In this document: positions 16,403 through 25,429 of the stretch, in pieces
Layout: each line of letters begins with the position of its first letter
Numbering within the stretch: the stretch's first letter is position 1
DNA from: Lachnoclostridium sp. UBA1308
GTDB lineage: Bacteria > Bacillota > Clostridia > Lachnospirales > Lachnospiraceae
Reading direction: 5' to 3'
DNA: 57,130 nucleotides
Assembly: GCA_002307215.1 (NCBI GenBank)
Contig: DBTU01000057.1
Location: forward strand, 44,955 to 102,084
Program-made: the position numbers and the translations under genes
Notes under the pieces: model-generated
What the model saw: only the letters and a program-made list of their open reading frames with translations
Database searches by the model: none
Told to the model about the DNA's origin: nothing

Positions 16403-17089
16403 TTACCAACTTACCGCGAACGATTTCAAAACCTTTTCTTCAAGAATTGTACAGGGCTTTTCCGACATAAACCACACTCTGTACGCTATCATCATAAGTT
16501 GGTCGAGATTATGCGCGACCATCACAACAGGTATTTGAATTGTCTGAAAGATTTCATTCATTTTTTCTGCAAGCCAGATGGTATTACTGTAGTCCATAGC
16601 CGAAAAGGGCTCATCCATGAGTATGGCCGACGGACTAGATATCAATCCTCGTAGAATGGCTACATATTGCTGTTGCCCTCCACTCAATTCATAGGGATAC
16701 TTATCCAACGAAAAGGGGAGCTTCACGATATCGATGATCTTTTCCATTCTCTGGGCGATTTCTTGTTTGCTAAGTTTCATAATGATCAAAGGAAATGCAA
16801 TGTTATCTCTGACCGTCATCCAAGGATACAGACTTCTCTTATATTCTTGAAAAATATAAGAAATCGTATGGACTCCGGGGTTTTCTCCGGCAACCTTTAT
16901 TTCACCTGAATCAGGCTTACTGATCCCAGCTATCATATTAAGAAGGGTTGTCTTCCCACATCCATTCGGTCCATAAATACCGACAACCTCCGAATCCCTG
17001 ACCTGAAAGGACAGATTATCGAAAATTAATTCTTTCGTCTTTTTCGCAGAGACTATACTTTTTCGGATTCCGTTCACTTCGATACTCAT
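16403..17089 (-). CDS. ABC transporter ATP-binding protein, SsuB/TauB type
   Basis: A 228-residue ATPase with Walker A GPNGCGKTT (about residues 39-47), Q-loop IFQEYKRSLYPWM, signature LSGGQQQY and Walker B AILMDEP, with the switch His in VMVAHNLDQ. These are all present, so it should be active. It is the energising subunit for the adjacent permease. The gene is 16 bases after the substrate-binding remnant and overlaps nothing. Confidence 0.9.
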   Translation of the reverse strand: MSIEVNGIRKSIVSAKKTKELIFDNLSFQVRDSEVVGIYGPNGCGKTTLLNMIAGISKPDSGEIKVAGENPGVHTISYIFQEYKRSLYPWMTVRDNIAFPLIIMKLSKQEIAQRMEKIIDIVKLPFSLDKYPYELSGGQQQYVAILRGLISSPSAILMDEPFSAMDYSNTIWLAEKMNEIFQTIQIPVVMVAHNLDQLMMIAYRVWFMSEKPCTILEEKVLKSFAVSW

Positions 17090-17105
17090 TGCTTTTCCCC
17101 CTTAC

Positions 17106-17939
17106 TTATTGTGCACTCAGGGCACGCTCTGACAGATCCATTTTTTTACTGATGCTTCCTATCTCAAAATATGAATCAGCTACATTCGTAAGATCAGCTG
17201 ACAGGAAACCGGTGGAAGGAACATAAAGTGAATCCGGATAGAACGATACAAAATCCTTTTGAGCATCCGGTAGATACTTTGCCATGATTTCTTTCGCTTC
17301 TGCCTGATTAGAATTAATAAAGTTGATGGCTTCATCCAGCGCTTTTACTATACTTGTTGCAGTCTCAGGATTTTTATCCACAAAATCGCTCGTCATGTTG
17401 AAGCTCGCAAAGGGATAAGGTGTCCAGGTGTATTGTGTTACAATAGCCCCTTCAAACAAGTTCTTTCCGAGACCTTTCTGAATTACTGTGGTTGCTACCG
17501 GATCATTCGTGAATAAGATATCTACTTCCCCTGACTTCAAAGCATCTACCTGCATATTAGGAGCTACATTTTCTATTGTCACATCATCAAAAATACCGTT
17601 TTCTTTCATAATCATCTCTGCCCAAGATTTATAAGCAAGGGTTGGAAGAATACCGATTGTCTTGCCCTTAAAATCCGCAAAATCCTTGATATCGGAATCT
17701 TTCTTCACAATAAACATACTGATCGGATGAGTATCATCCTCCATCATAGCAGTGGAATAATATAAGTCCTTCCCACTGGATTGCTGCGCTGTCATGGCAA
17801 TCTGAAATGCTGTATATCCTGCGACATCGATTTTATCTCCACACAATGCTTCCATCAAAGGCTGCGCTGTCTCGTACATCTCCAGATCAACATCAAGACC
17901 ATTCTCCTCAAAATAACCGTTAGCATCTGCTACTTTGAT
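17106..17939 (-). pseudogene. ABC substrate-binding protein (SsuA/NMT1 type), 5' end lost
   Basis: An in-frame protein from the ATG at 17879 gives 257 residues, but homology extends upstream through IKVADANGYFEENGLDVDLE to about 17939, where the frame runs into the 3' end of the FMN-binding gene and then a stop. The family usually has about 320-335 residues with a lipoprotein signal; signal peptide and the first strand are absent. The rest is complete (KGKTIGILPTLAYKSWAEMI, DILFTNDPVATTVIQKG). A deletion joining the two genes is the simplest explanation. A cytoplasmic protein could still be made, but it could not serve the transporter. Confidence 0.75.
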
Positions 17940-18595
17940 TCCAGTGCATTCTCAACCGCTTTTTCTATAACCAAACTTGAATTTGTGGCCCCGCTGACAG
18001 CATCTACTTTTGTAGTTTGCTGCTCAATAATATCATCTACGACTGCCTCTGCCGGCGCTCCTCTTTCATTATCATGTTCAACAATATTTATATCCGTTAT
18101 TGTCCCCTTGCGAACTGTTATTTCCACTTTTGCATAAATATAGCCAACATCATACTCGCCTTCATAGGTTCCGTCTTTCACCTTGCCTGCATCAATTCCT
18201 TTTACATTTATTGCAGAAACATCCCTTTTGTAAGATAATAAGTCGACATAATATGTGAAAACATGGCACACAATAAGTAGCGCAATCAAAGTTGCACCCA
18301 CTCTATGTAACACGATCCATCTACCCTTAAGTTTCTTTCTAAATACATAGCCCAACGCCATAAGTAGCAATAATACTGCTGTGGTAATTCCCGTTCCAAT
18401 TACCCATACAGATCTTGTTGGCCACACATCACGTGTAACGATTAAATGTGTTAAAATCACCACCAACACAAGCACTCCACATGGAATATGTATCCTTCTT
18501 ATCATTTTATCTACTTTTGTCCATTTCATTTTTCGCGATACAATTTTCATAGAAAGAAAAATGCATAATATAATAGCTATTATTCCCCAAATCAT
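17930..18595 (-). CDS. Membrane protein with haem-type His pairs and FMN-binding domain
   Basis: A 221-residue protein with an N-terminal membrane segment and three more, containing His pairs spaced as in ferric-reductase-like b-type haem proteins (RIHIPCGVLVLVVILTHLIV and LHRVGATLIALLIVCHVFTY). Residues about 140-220 are an FMN_bind domain (DGTYEGEYDVGYIYAKVEIT, then DAVSGATNSSLVIEKAVENA); the SGAT threonine is the usual site of covalent FMN attachment. It likely passes electrons across the membrane. The stop lies at the junction with the truncated substrate-binding gene, so its original 3' end may have been altered. Confidence 0.8.
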   Translation of the reverse strand: MIWGIIAIILCIFLSMKIVSRKMKWTKVDKMIRRIHIPCGVLVLVVILTHLIVTRDVWPTRSVWVIGTGITTAVLLLLMALGYVFRKKLKGRWIVLHRVGATLIALLIVCHVFTYYVDLLSYKRDVSAINVKGIDAGKVKDGTYEGEYDVGYIYAKVEITVRKGTITDINIVEHDNERGAPAEAVVDDIIEQQTTKVDAVSGATNSSLVIEKAVENALESK

Positions 18596-18618
18596 AGTCT
18601 CCTCCTATTAATCGGTTA

Positions 18619-19296
18619 TTAACTTTGCGTAATCCAGTACTTCTCTATCTCTACTGATTCAACATACTCCTGTTTTAATAAAGTAAGTTTCTGATACTGT
18701 TCGGTAAAACCATGCATCTTTTGGGTCTGCTCATTTGTCCAAATTTCCATAAGACAGATATCATCATCGGAATCTGTTGGTATATAATACTCATATCTAC
18801 AATTACCGGGTTCTTCCTTTGAAGACTGAATAATACCTTGTTCTTTTACTTTATTATAGAATTCGTCTCGTTTTCCTTTGTAGATATAATAACGTACATT
18901 CATCAAAAGTAAGCGACTCATTTTTTCCAAAGCATTCTCATAACTCGAAGTCTTTATAACCGCAAAATACTTTCCTATTTCTTTGGTCCACATGTCCATC
19001 TCATCTTCAATCGGATTTACTTCATTCATGATGAAGCAAACTATTTTGCAGGTTGTCTGTGCCATTTCCGGTAACAAAACCTGAAATCCCCATTCAACAT
19101 CAGCTTTGTCGTCCTCAAAACCATTCCTGGCATCCACAACAAAGTTACTTCCTTCAAATTCCTTCAGAAGCTCCCATGCAAAGGTTGTAGGTTTTCTATA
19201 ATTGTCCCCACAAGCAAATTTTTTCCATATAAGTAAAACCACTTTATCCTCATTAATATATTTAACACTACAAAACTCAGAATCAAACTCTTTCAC
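18619..19296 (-). CDS. ABM-domain protein, first gene of the AnfO/ABC operon
   Basis: A 225-residue protein. The C-terminal 100 residues look like an antibiotic biosynthesis monooxygenase (dimeric alpha-beta barrel) fold: YYIYKGKRDEFYNKVKEQGI, then YEYYIPTDSDDDICLMEIWT and a closing helix. The N-terminal half (VVLLIWKKFACGDNYRKPTT, then FVVDARNGFEDDKADVEWGF) is not recognised. The GTG at 19296 is preferred: AGGAGGG is 5 bases upstream, and the longer frame from 19398 has no such site. It is 23 bases upstream of the FMN-binding gene, so it heads the operon. Confidence 0.7.
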   Translation of the reverse strand: MKEFDSEFCSVKYINEDKVVLLIWKKFACGDNYRKPTTFAWELLKEFEGSNFVVDARNGFEDDKADVEWGFQVLLPEMAQTTCKIVCFIMNEVNPIEDEMDMWTKEIGKYFAVIKTSSYENALEKMSRLLLMNVRYYIYKGKRDEFYNKVKEQGIIQSSKEEPGNCRYEYYIPTDSDDDICLMEIWTNEQTQKMHGFTEQYQKLTLLKQEYVESVEIEKYWITQS

Positions 19297-19483
19297 AACT
19301 ACCCTCCTGTGTACTACCCTTCGAATTAGTTTGCGACAAGGATTACGCAGGCACAAACTTATAAGTGTGAAAACCGTATCGCAAATGTATATGAGCATCC
19401 GAAATTCTAATAAATAATTTGATTGTACTATATAAAATCTAATACCTCAACCCATATTATGTTAAATATAGGACAAATACAAA

Positions 19484-19511
19484 ATGCACCCTAAAAACAA
19501 AAAGGGTGCAT
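19484..19511 (-). terminator. Hairpin downstream of the rhodanese gene
   Basis: ATGCACCCT pairs with AGGGTGCAT around an A-rich loop. On the minus strand it is followed by TTTGTATTTG, so it can terminate transcripts coming from the rhodanese gene. Confidence 0.55.
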
Positions 19512-19556
19512 AATAATTTCATTACTATTGTTTCATTTCATATCTGTCCTTTAATT

Positions 19557-19719
19557 TTGCAGTTCAGCTATCAAAGAGATGTATCCTGACTAGGTAAAAT
19601 GATTTCCATATAGGAGTATTAGCATACGAACTTCGTAATGCAACTTAGCGAAAGCGGAACCTATATGGAAACACTTCCTTCCCATTCTTGTCACTATCCT
19701 TCCTAGGCTGAACTGTAAC
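19557..19719. repeat. Copies B and C of the CCTATATGG repeat, head to head
   Basis: Copy B (minus, 19557-19620) and copy C (plus, about 19658-19719) both contain CCTATATGGAAA and end in GCTGAACTGYAA. Their CCATATAGG (19606-19614) and CCTATATGG (19660-19668) form an inverted repeat around a 45-base centre containing the ACGAACTTCGT palindrome. Copy A is at 1-72. The element directly abuts the rhodanese stop codon. It could be a MITE, a REP-like unit or a conserved RNA hairpin. Confidence 0.6.
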
Positions 19720-19720
19720 T

Positions 19721-20041
19721 TTATTTTCGCTTTGAACCTACATACGAACCCATACCGCCCGCAACATTGATAACATCGAAGCCTTGTTTCGTAAGTGCTC
19801 TTGTCGCTCTTCCACTTCTTCCACCTGACTGGCACATGATATAGTATGTTTTATCTTTCGTTATATATTTCTCCGGACTGGTTAACAGATTTCCCATCGG
19901 TATGTTCTTGGAGGTTTTTATGCTCCCACTTTTATATTCATACGGCTCTCTAATATCTATTAATTCCACCTTACCAATAAGGTTGTCCATATCATTTACA
20001 TTAATTACTTTACTGGCATCTCTCGTTAAAAATTCAAACAT
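19721..20041 (-). CDS. Single-domain rhodanese-like sulfurtransferase
   Basis: A 106-residue cytoplasmic rhodanese with LIDIREPYEYKSGSI near residues 31-45 and the active loop CQSGGRSGRA near 70-79, so the catalytic Cys is present. AGGAGG lies before the ATG. It resembles GlpE/PspE-type proteins. It is the third gene after the permease and thioredoxin-like genes in the same direction, but a strong hairpin separates it from them. A second rhodanese, membrane-anchored, is at 8460. Confidence 0.85.
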   Translation of the reverse strand: MFEFLTRDASKVINVNDMDNLIGKVELIDIREPYEYKSGSIKTSKNIPMGNLLTSPEKYITKDKTYYIMCQSGGRSGRATRALTKQGFDVINVAGGMGSYVGSKRK

Positions 20042-20224
20042 TTTATTTTCCTCCTGGGTTTTTTATATTTTTATGTTAAGTTAATTTTTCAACTTTCCTA
20101 TGCTCTTATTATAGTCAATTGTCTGTTATTATCTGTGACCACATCACATAACCTTTATACATTAACGATAATGAAAAGTTCTGGTTGATTTTCCAAAAAA
20201 ACAATTTCAAAAATCGTAAAAGAT

Positions 20225-20264
20225 AGAACCTTCATACCGCTATTTTTTACGGTTTGAAGGTTCT
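20225..20264 (-). terminator. Terminator after the thioredoxin-like gene
   Basis: AGAACCTTCATACCG (20225-20239) pairs with CGGTTTGAAGGTTCT (20250-20264) with one mismatch. On the minus strand it is followed by a run of A/T. It lies 75 bases beyond the thioredoxin-like stop and separates that unit from the rhodanese. Confidence 0.65.
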
Positions 20265-20338
20265 TACAGCATCTAAATCTTTATTAAATTTAAAGCCTTT
20301 CTTATCAAAACAGCTCTTTTAAATCCTTGAATATTCTA

Positions 20339-20695
20339 TTATCTGACTTTCTGCAATATCTTGACTGCCTCTTCCACTTTCAGCACTTTACCGTAAGAGA
20401 CCACTTTACCATCCACTACTAAAGCCGGAGTTGTCATTACTCCATATGCTGCAATCACAGAAAAATCAGTGATATGTTCAATTGCTGTATCCATACCTAC
20501 TTGTTCCAGTGCCTTCTTAACATTAGCTTCCAGTTCATTGCATTTTGCACATCCTGATCCCAATACTTTTACAGCTTCTCCTTGGTTCATTGTTTCTGTC
20601 GCTTTTTCAATAGATGCAGGATCACATCCTCCTCCACAACTACAGCTACTGCTCTTTTCCTCTTCCTTTTTCTTTCCAAAACCAAATAATGCCAT
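20339..20695 (-). CDS. Thioredoxin-like redox-active disulfide protein with Cys-rich head
   Basis: A 118-residue protein. Residues about 38-115 are a compact thioredoxin fold of the redox-active disulfide protein 2 (MTH895) type, with VLGSGCAKCNELEANVKKAL holding the CxxC. The N-terminal head, SSSCSCGGGCDPAS, adds three Cys and could bind a metal. AAGGAG precedes the ATG. It lies 76 bases downstream of the ArsP-like permease, a frequent pairing, suggesting thiol-linked handling of the transported metalloid or organic ligand. Confidence 0.85.
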   Translation of the reverse strand: MALFGFGKKKEEEKSSSCSCGGGCDPASIEKATETMNQGEAVKVLGSGCAKCNELEANVKKALEQVGMDTAIEHITDFSVIAAYGVMTTPALVVDGKVVSYGKVLKVEEAVKILQKVR

Positions 20696-20771
20696 AATGT
20701 TTTCTCCTTTTTTTATATGTCAATTTTAATAAAGCCGGTTCCTTCTGTATGCCAGAGACTGGTGAGAGGCC

Positions 20772-21776
20772 TTAAATCAACAAAAAGCTGAAGCCATTCA
20801 GTAAATACCCAATGATAATAATTCCGAATGTAACAATACCTATAAACGCAAATAACAATTTGTTCTTTACAACCTTTTTTAACATAATCATAGATGGTAA
20901 GCTTAGTGCCGTAACACCCATCATAAAGGAAAGAATTGTTCCAACTCCTACACCTTTTAATAATAGCGCTTCCGCAATTGGAATTGTTCCGAAAATATCT
21001 GCATACATAGGAACACCTACAACAGTTGCAATTAAAACAGAGAACGGATTGTCTGTTCCTAATATCTTTTGTATGATTTCTGTTGGAATCCAGTTATGAA
21101 TCAATGCTCCGATCCCTACTCCAACTAAAATATAGAGAAATACTTTTCTTACGGTCGCTTGTACCTGTTCAGATGCATAAATCATTCTTTCCTTCTTTGA
21201 TAATTCCGGTGCATCGATATCTACAGTTACGCCTGTATTTGTAAAACGTACGACCTGATCTTCCATACCAAGCTTATCAATGACCGTCCCGCCAATCACA
21301 GCAAGTACGAGTCCAACTACTACGTATGTCAATGCAATTTTTACTCCAAATACACTCATTAAAAGCACTAATGCCCCCAGATCTACCAATGGAGAGGAAA
21401 TCAGAAACGAAAATGTTACTCCAACCGGAAGTCCCGCATTCGAAAATCCAATGAATAAAGGTATGGAAGAACAGCTGCAAAATGGAGTTATTGTTCCAAG
21501 TAATGCACTCAAAATATTGGCTTGAATACCATGAAACCTACCAAGTATCTTTTTTGTTCTTTCGGGTGGAAAGAAGCTCTGTATATAAGAAATAATAAAA
21601 ATCAGGACTGAAAGTAATATTAAAATTTTAATAGTATCGTAAAGAAAGAACTGAACGCTTCCGCCTAATCTTGAATTAATGTCAAGTCTCAGAGCTGTCA
21701 GACCATCTCCAATTAATGCATTTAACCATTTCATTCCCAGTATTTGATTTTGAAAGAAATCCCATATTGTTATCAT
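20772..21776 (-). CDS. Permease of the ArsP/DUF318 family
   Basis: A 334-residue membrane protein with eight or more segments. The TPFCSCSSIPLFIGF motif is near residues 96-110, the hallmark of this permease family, and GVGVGTILSFMMGVTALSLP is near the end. Members export organoarsenicals or other substrates. The thioredoxin-like gene follows at once. No ArsR-type regulator is next to it, so arsenic control cannot be argued from the context. Confidence 0.85.
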   Translation of the reverse strand: MITIWDFFQNQILGMKWLNALIGDGLTALRLDINSRLGGSVQFFLYDTIKILILLSVLIFIISYIQSFFPPERTKKILGRFHGIQANILSALLGTITPFCSCSSIPLFIGFSNAGLPVGVTFSFLISSPLVDLGALVLLMSVFGVKIALTYVVVGLVLAVIGGTVIDKLGMEDQVVRFTNTGVTVDIDAPELSKKERMIYASEQVQATVRKVFLYILVGVGIGALIHNWIPTEIIQKILGTDNPFSVLIATVVGVPMYADIFGTIPIAEALLLKGVGVGTILSFMMGVTALSLPSMIMLKKVVKNKLLFAFIGIVTFGIIIIGYLLNGFSFLLI

Positions 21777-22306
21777 GTCAGCACCATCCTTATGTTATAT
21801 CGATGTTCATCGAACCATTATCAGTATATGCCTCATATAGATACATGTCAATATATAAATATGAAATTCTATTTTTCTTTTACGCAAAAAAACAGCCGGG
21901 ATTTTTATGTCCTGACTGTTTTATTGAAATTCTCAATTATTTAATTCGCTTTTTTTAAGTTCTCCAAGAATACTATTCGTCCTTCTAGCATGACAGATAC
22001 ATGCCTCATAGGCAAACACAGCGATATCTATAATAAAAGCTCTACTAATAATGTGAAAATTTTCATCTTTTGCTTGCTCTTCAAGCAATTGTAAAACACT
22101 ACTTAATATGGTTGTCGCCGTAAAATCATACAATATAGAATAAGTCCTCTTTTTAATACTTCCAATAATCCTTTTCTCATAATCAACGTATACCCCTTTC
22201 GTTTTTCACAGTATAGTTGATTATTCTTTTTGATTCAATCCGATACCTACCATGTTGCAACTCGAATTTACTTGCATACTATCCCATCAGACTCTATATC
22301 CAGGTG
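21777..22306. other. Mostly non-coding stretch upstream of the permease
   Basis: Only one uncertain short frame (21933-22133) lies here. The rest is AT-rich, and a hairpin made of AAAACAGTCAGGAC-like and CAGCCGGGATTTTTATG-like segments near 21888-21925 is too weak to call. Confidence 0.3.
21933..22133 (-). CDS. Small unidentified frame, uncertain
   Basis: A 66-residue frame beginning at a TTG with no convincing ribosome site; the open frame extends further upstream to about 22190 without ATG, GTG or TTG. The sequence has an amphipathic pattern (TATTILSSVLQLLEEQAKDE, then AFIIDIAVFAYEACICHARR) that looks like real protein, perhaps a C-terminal remnant. I do not recognise it. Confidence 0.25.
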   Translation of the reverse strand: MYDFTATTILSSVLQLLEEQAKDENFHIISRAFIIDIAVFAYEACICHARRTNSILGELKKSELNN

Positions 22307-22540
22307 TTATTTTACACCTGAATATAAAATCTCCTTTTTGCATGACATAATAAAACGAAAAATAGTCGCATCTAAAATCACTGCACATATCATTAAAAGG
22401 TTTGTACCACGACCGACTTCCATCGTAATAATATTGTCACTACACTGAAAATCCACCGGCTTATTGAGTAATTGAAAATTTCTATTATTGACCGTGGGAA
22501 ATGTACCTGTTCTTTCTTTGTACATATCAGTCTTCTCCAT
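22307..22540 (-). CDS. Small predicted membrane protein
   Basis: A 77-residue frame with a strong AAAGGAG site 6 bases before its ATG and one possible membrane helix (TNLLMICAVILDATIFRFIM) near the end. Its start overlaps the end of the next small membrane frame by 14 bases, which supports translation as a pair. I recognise no family. Confidence 0.4.
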   Translation of the reverse strand: MEKTDMYKERTGTFPTVNNRNFQLLNKPVDFQCSDNIITMEVGRGTNLLMICAVILDATIFRFIMSCKKEILYSGVK

Positions 22541-22772
22541 TTTTTCTCCTTTCTTTTACAGCTTGTTCGTTAAGCACCTTATCCTGATGACTTTCAACAA
22601 TAATCAAAATCCATAATATTATACCTAAAAGTATAGCTAAACCACCAAATATGAAGCAGAATACAACTAATTTGATGATATAAAACATTAAGCTAATAAC
22701 CCCAAATATACCAATAGCTTTCATCATCTTGCAACCCGGCTCTAACATATTCAATTTATATTTTCTCATCTG
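22527..22772 (-). CDS. Small predicted membrane protein, coupled to the next
   Basis: The ATG at 22772 gives 81 residues: a basic head (MRKYKLNMLEPGCKMMKAIG) and two adjacent hydrophobic stretches (IFGVISLMFYIIKLVVFCFI, GGLAILLGIILWILIIVESH), then a charged tail. A GGGGGT stretch lies upstream. An earlier ATG at 22850 gives a longer version but its leader is not convincing. No family is recognised. With its neighbour it may form a small membrane operon. Confidence 0.45.
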   Translation of the reverse strand, partial: QMRKYKLNMLEPGCKMMKAIGIFGVISLMFYIIKLVVFCFIFGGLAILLGIILWILIIVESHQDKVLNEQAVKERRKNGED

Positions 22773-22898
22773 ATACCCCCATACAGACCCCCATATTATT
22801 ATTGTTACTCTCAAACAATTCATATGCATATATAAACATATCCTTCTCATCTGAAAATTGAAACGAATGGAACACTAGCATCTACGTGATAAAAACAT

Positions 22899-25268
22899 CT
22901 ACTTCTTCTCATTCATATTCTTACATGCTGCTTTGAACATGATTGAACCCTGAATGGGATTAATATAGTATTCATGCATAATACTGTCATACACTTCAAT
23001 CAGCGGCTCTTTGTCAAACTCATGCAGGAACTGTGGAAGTCGTTCTCTGAAATCGGGGACGATCCTGCACAGGCACTCAATCGCATAATTGTTCTGCGCA
23101 ATCTTATTGATACTGGTATGACCACCAATGCCGTAAGGATTGTCGCCGGTTACTCTTACAGGTATTGTAATAGGTAGTTCTGTGCTCGAATGACCGATAT
23201 AAATGGTATAATCTCCGGGTTCAATACACCAACCTCCGTGATCCTCATCATAATGACGGAAGGAGTTGTTATTCAGTGTAATTGTAACCGTTTTTTCTTC
23301 CCCAGGATTTAAGAGTAACTTCCGAAAGCCTTTCAGCTCATGTATCGGCTTCTGTACATAAGATCGCGACTGACCGACATAGAGCTGAACGACCTCCGAG
23401 CCGGTACGCTTTCCCGTATTTCTCACGGTCACCGGAATATCAATCTGTAAGTTCTCATCACTGCTAACCGAGAAAGCGGTTACCTGAGTATTCATCTCAA
23501 AGGTCGTATAAGTCAACCCATGCCCGAAGGAAAATGCGGGAGTTATCCCCTTTTTATCGTAATATCGGTATCCGACAAAAATTCCTTCTCCATAATTTAC
23601 AACCCCATTCTCTCCGGGGAAGTTGATACAGGCAGGCGTATCCTCATATTTCACAGGGAAGGTCTGCGAGAGTCTTCCGCCGGGAGCTGCTATACCGTAT
23701 ATCATATCCGAAACAGCATTTCCACCTTCACACCCGGGCAAATATACGCAAAGCACTGCATCGGCATAGCGCAGCCAGTCTCGCATATCAACCGGTCCGG
23801 CAGTATTGAGAACAACAATCGTTTTTAACCCGTTCTCCTTCGCCTGTCGCAGGAGTTTAGCGATTTTTACACGATCCTCATGCTCAAAAAGCAGACAGGT
23901 ATGATCCATATCCTCATGTCCCGGATATGCTGCTGTATAGATGAAAGCTTCCGCTCCTTCCGCCATCTCTTCATAAAAGCAATTTTCCGAACCGTTGACT
24001 ACTTTTGCTCTTTCCAGGACACTACTGCTCTTTTTCGTAAACACCTGCGTACTTCCGCCACCACAGTCAATCATCTGCTTGGAGCGTTTTCCCCAAAATA
24101 TTGTCTTTGTTCCATGTTCAAGTGGAAGAACCCCATCATTTTTCAGAAGAACCGCACCATCGACAATACAGTCGTACACACATTTTACCGCAGCCGAATC
24201 ATTATACTCGGAGGGATCCGGCCGGCCGGTCATACCATTTAACGATTCATACATCTGAAGGATACGGACAACGCATCGATCCAGATCCTCCTCACTCATC
24301 TCCCCGTCAGCTATTGCCTTCTCGATATCACATCTTCGGGCCGGAAGAATCAAATCCATTCCCGCCTTAATGGAAATAGGTTCATCTTTGGCAGCACCCC
24401 AATCGGAGACAATACAACCTTCAAATCCCCAATCATCACGGATAATATCCTTCATGAACCTGGAGCTTTCGGCACAATGTACACCGTTGACCTTATTATA
24501 GGCCATCATGATGCTTTTCACGCCTCCGTCCTTAACCGCACTTTCAAATCCGCGAAGATATATCTCACGAAGCGCACGTTCCGAAATCAGAGCATTAATC
24601 GAGTTCCTGTTGGTTTCCTGATTGTTTGCTGCAAAATGCTTCGCACATGCCGCAACGCCGGTGGATTGCATTCCCCTGATAAACGAGCTGCCAATCTCTC
24701 CGACCAGAAAAGGATCTTCGGAATAACATTCGTAGCCGCGTCCGCATAGCGGATCACGCTGTATATCTACATTCGGTCCAAGCACTACATCCACACCAAA
24801 AATCGCCATTTCCCTACCGACATCTGTTCCGCACTCCTTCACAAGTTCCGGATTCCAGGTGGATCCAAGAACAACACCGGATGGAAAACAGGTGGGCTCC
24901 TGCCCTCTCGGCTTCATTTCAACAAGTATTTTAGCTATTTCATACTTCAGCGTCCCCTTTTGTGCCGTTTGATAAGTCTTGTCAGGATCTCGCAGGACTT
25001 CGTCAATCATCCTGTCCTCCTCCTCTTCTCCTCCGGGCAATAAGATGCCGGTACAGGGAGCCTCCTGCGTGAGGGTATGGATACGATCTAAATAAACCTG
25101 CAGATAACTGATTCCCGTAACTCCGTCCGCTATACACATAGCTGGTATACCAAGCTCGGATATAGGCTCGCTTGTGATGGCAGTTAAGGTGGCCTGCAGC
25201 GCGATCTTCTGCTGCAGGGTCATACTATTAACAAATTTCTTAATATTGCAACCGGTTGAATATTTCAT
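22899..25268 (-). CDS. Glycoside hydrolase family 3 beta-glucosidase
   Basis: A 789-residue GH3 enzyme: an N-terminal catalytic barrel, with CAKHFAANNQETNRNSIN and the nucleophile region GFEGCIVSDWGA; a second alpha/beta domain (VVLNTAGPVDMRDWLRYADA, then PGCEGGNAVSDMIYG); and a fibronectin-III-like domain (GKRTGSEVVQLYVGQSRSYV). It has no signal peptide, so it should act inside the cell on imported oligosaccharides, releasing terminal glucose or xylose. The ATG at 25268 follows AAGGGA and replaces an ATG 24 bases earlier without a site. It is not linked to a transporter here. Confidence 0.9.
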   Translation of the reverse strand: MKYSTGCNIKKFVNSMTLQQKIALQATLTAITSEPISELGIPAMCIADGVTGISYLQVYLDRIHTLTQEAPCTGILLPGGEEEEDRMIDEVLRDPDKTYQTAQKGTLKYEIAKILVEMKPRGQEPTCFPSGVVLGSTWNPELVKECGTDVGREMAIFGVDVVLGPNVDIQRDPLCGRGYECYSEDPFLVGEIGSSFIRGMQSTGVAACAKHFAANNQETNRNSINALISERALREIYLRGFESAVKDGGVKSIMMAYNKVNGVHCAESSRFMKDIIRDDWGFEGCIVSDWGAAKDEPISIKAGMDLILPARRCDIEKAIADGEMSEEDLDRCVVRILQMYESLNGMTGRPDPSEYNDSAAVKCVYDCIVDGAVLLKNDGVLPLEHGTKTIFWGKRSKQMIDCGGGSTQVFTKKSSSVLERAKVVNGSENCFYEEMAEGAEAFIYTAAYPGHEDMDHTCLLFEHEDRVKIAKLLRQAKENGLKTIVVLNTAGPVDMRDWLRYADAVLCVYLPGCEGGNAVSDMIYGIAAPGGRLSQTFPVKYEDTPACINFPGENGVVNYGEGIFVGYRYYDKKGITPAFSFGHGLTYTTFEMNTQVTAFSVSSDENLQIDIPVTVRNTGKRTGSEVVQLYVGQSRSYVQKPIHELKGFRKLLLNPGEEKTVTITLNNNSFRHYDEDHGGWCIEPGDYTIYIGHSSTELPITIPVRVTGDNPYGIGGHTSINKIAQNNYAIECLCRIVPDFRERLPQFLHEFDKEPLIEVYDSIMHEYYINPIQGSIMFKAACKNMNEKK

Positions 25269-25429
25269 AATCAATTCCCTTCCACTTCCCATAGATTTAT
25301 CACCAAGCTCATTTTAACAAACACCACAAAAAAATGCCATATTTTTAAGTATGTAGTTAATAATATGATTCGGGCGTCAAAAGTCATCCATAAAGTAAAT
25401 CAATGAATGTGTGTGCATAATATATTCAA

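Larger units (their letters stand above)
19297..19720. other. Intergenic region with hairpin and repeat, no gene
   Basis: This 424-base gap holds the hairpin at 19484-19511 and the inverted repeat pair at 19557-19719. The frame reported in this interval on the minus strand coincides with the repeat and is not credible as a gene. Confidence 0.5.

Noticed and set aside
19590..19835. An 81-residue minus-strand frame across the CCTATATGG repeat and the rhodanese end.
   Set aside because: It spans repeat sequence and the antisense or shifted frame of the rhodanese gene; rhodanese frame is clearly coding.
23520..24749. Several plus-strand frames inside the GH3 gene.
   Set aside because: They are antisense shadows of a long, well-conserved enzyme gene.
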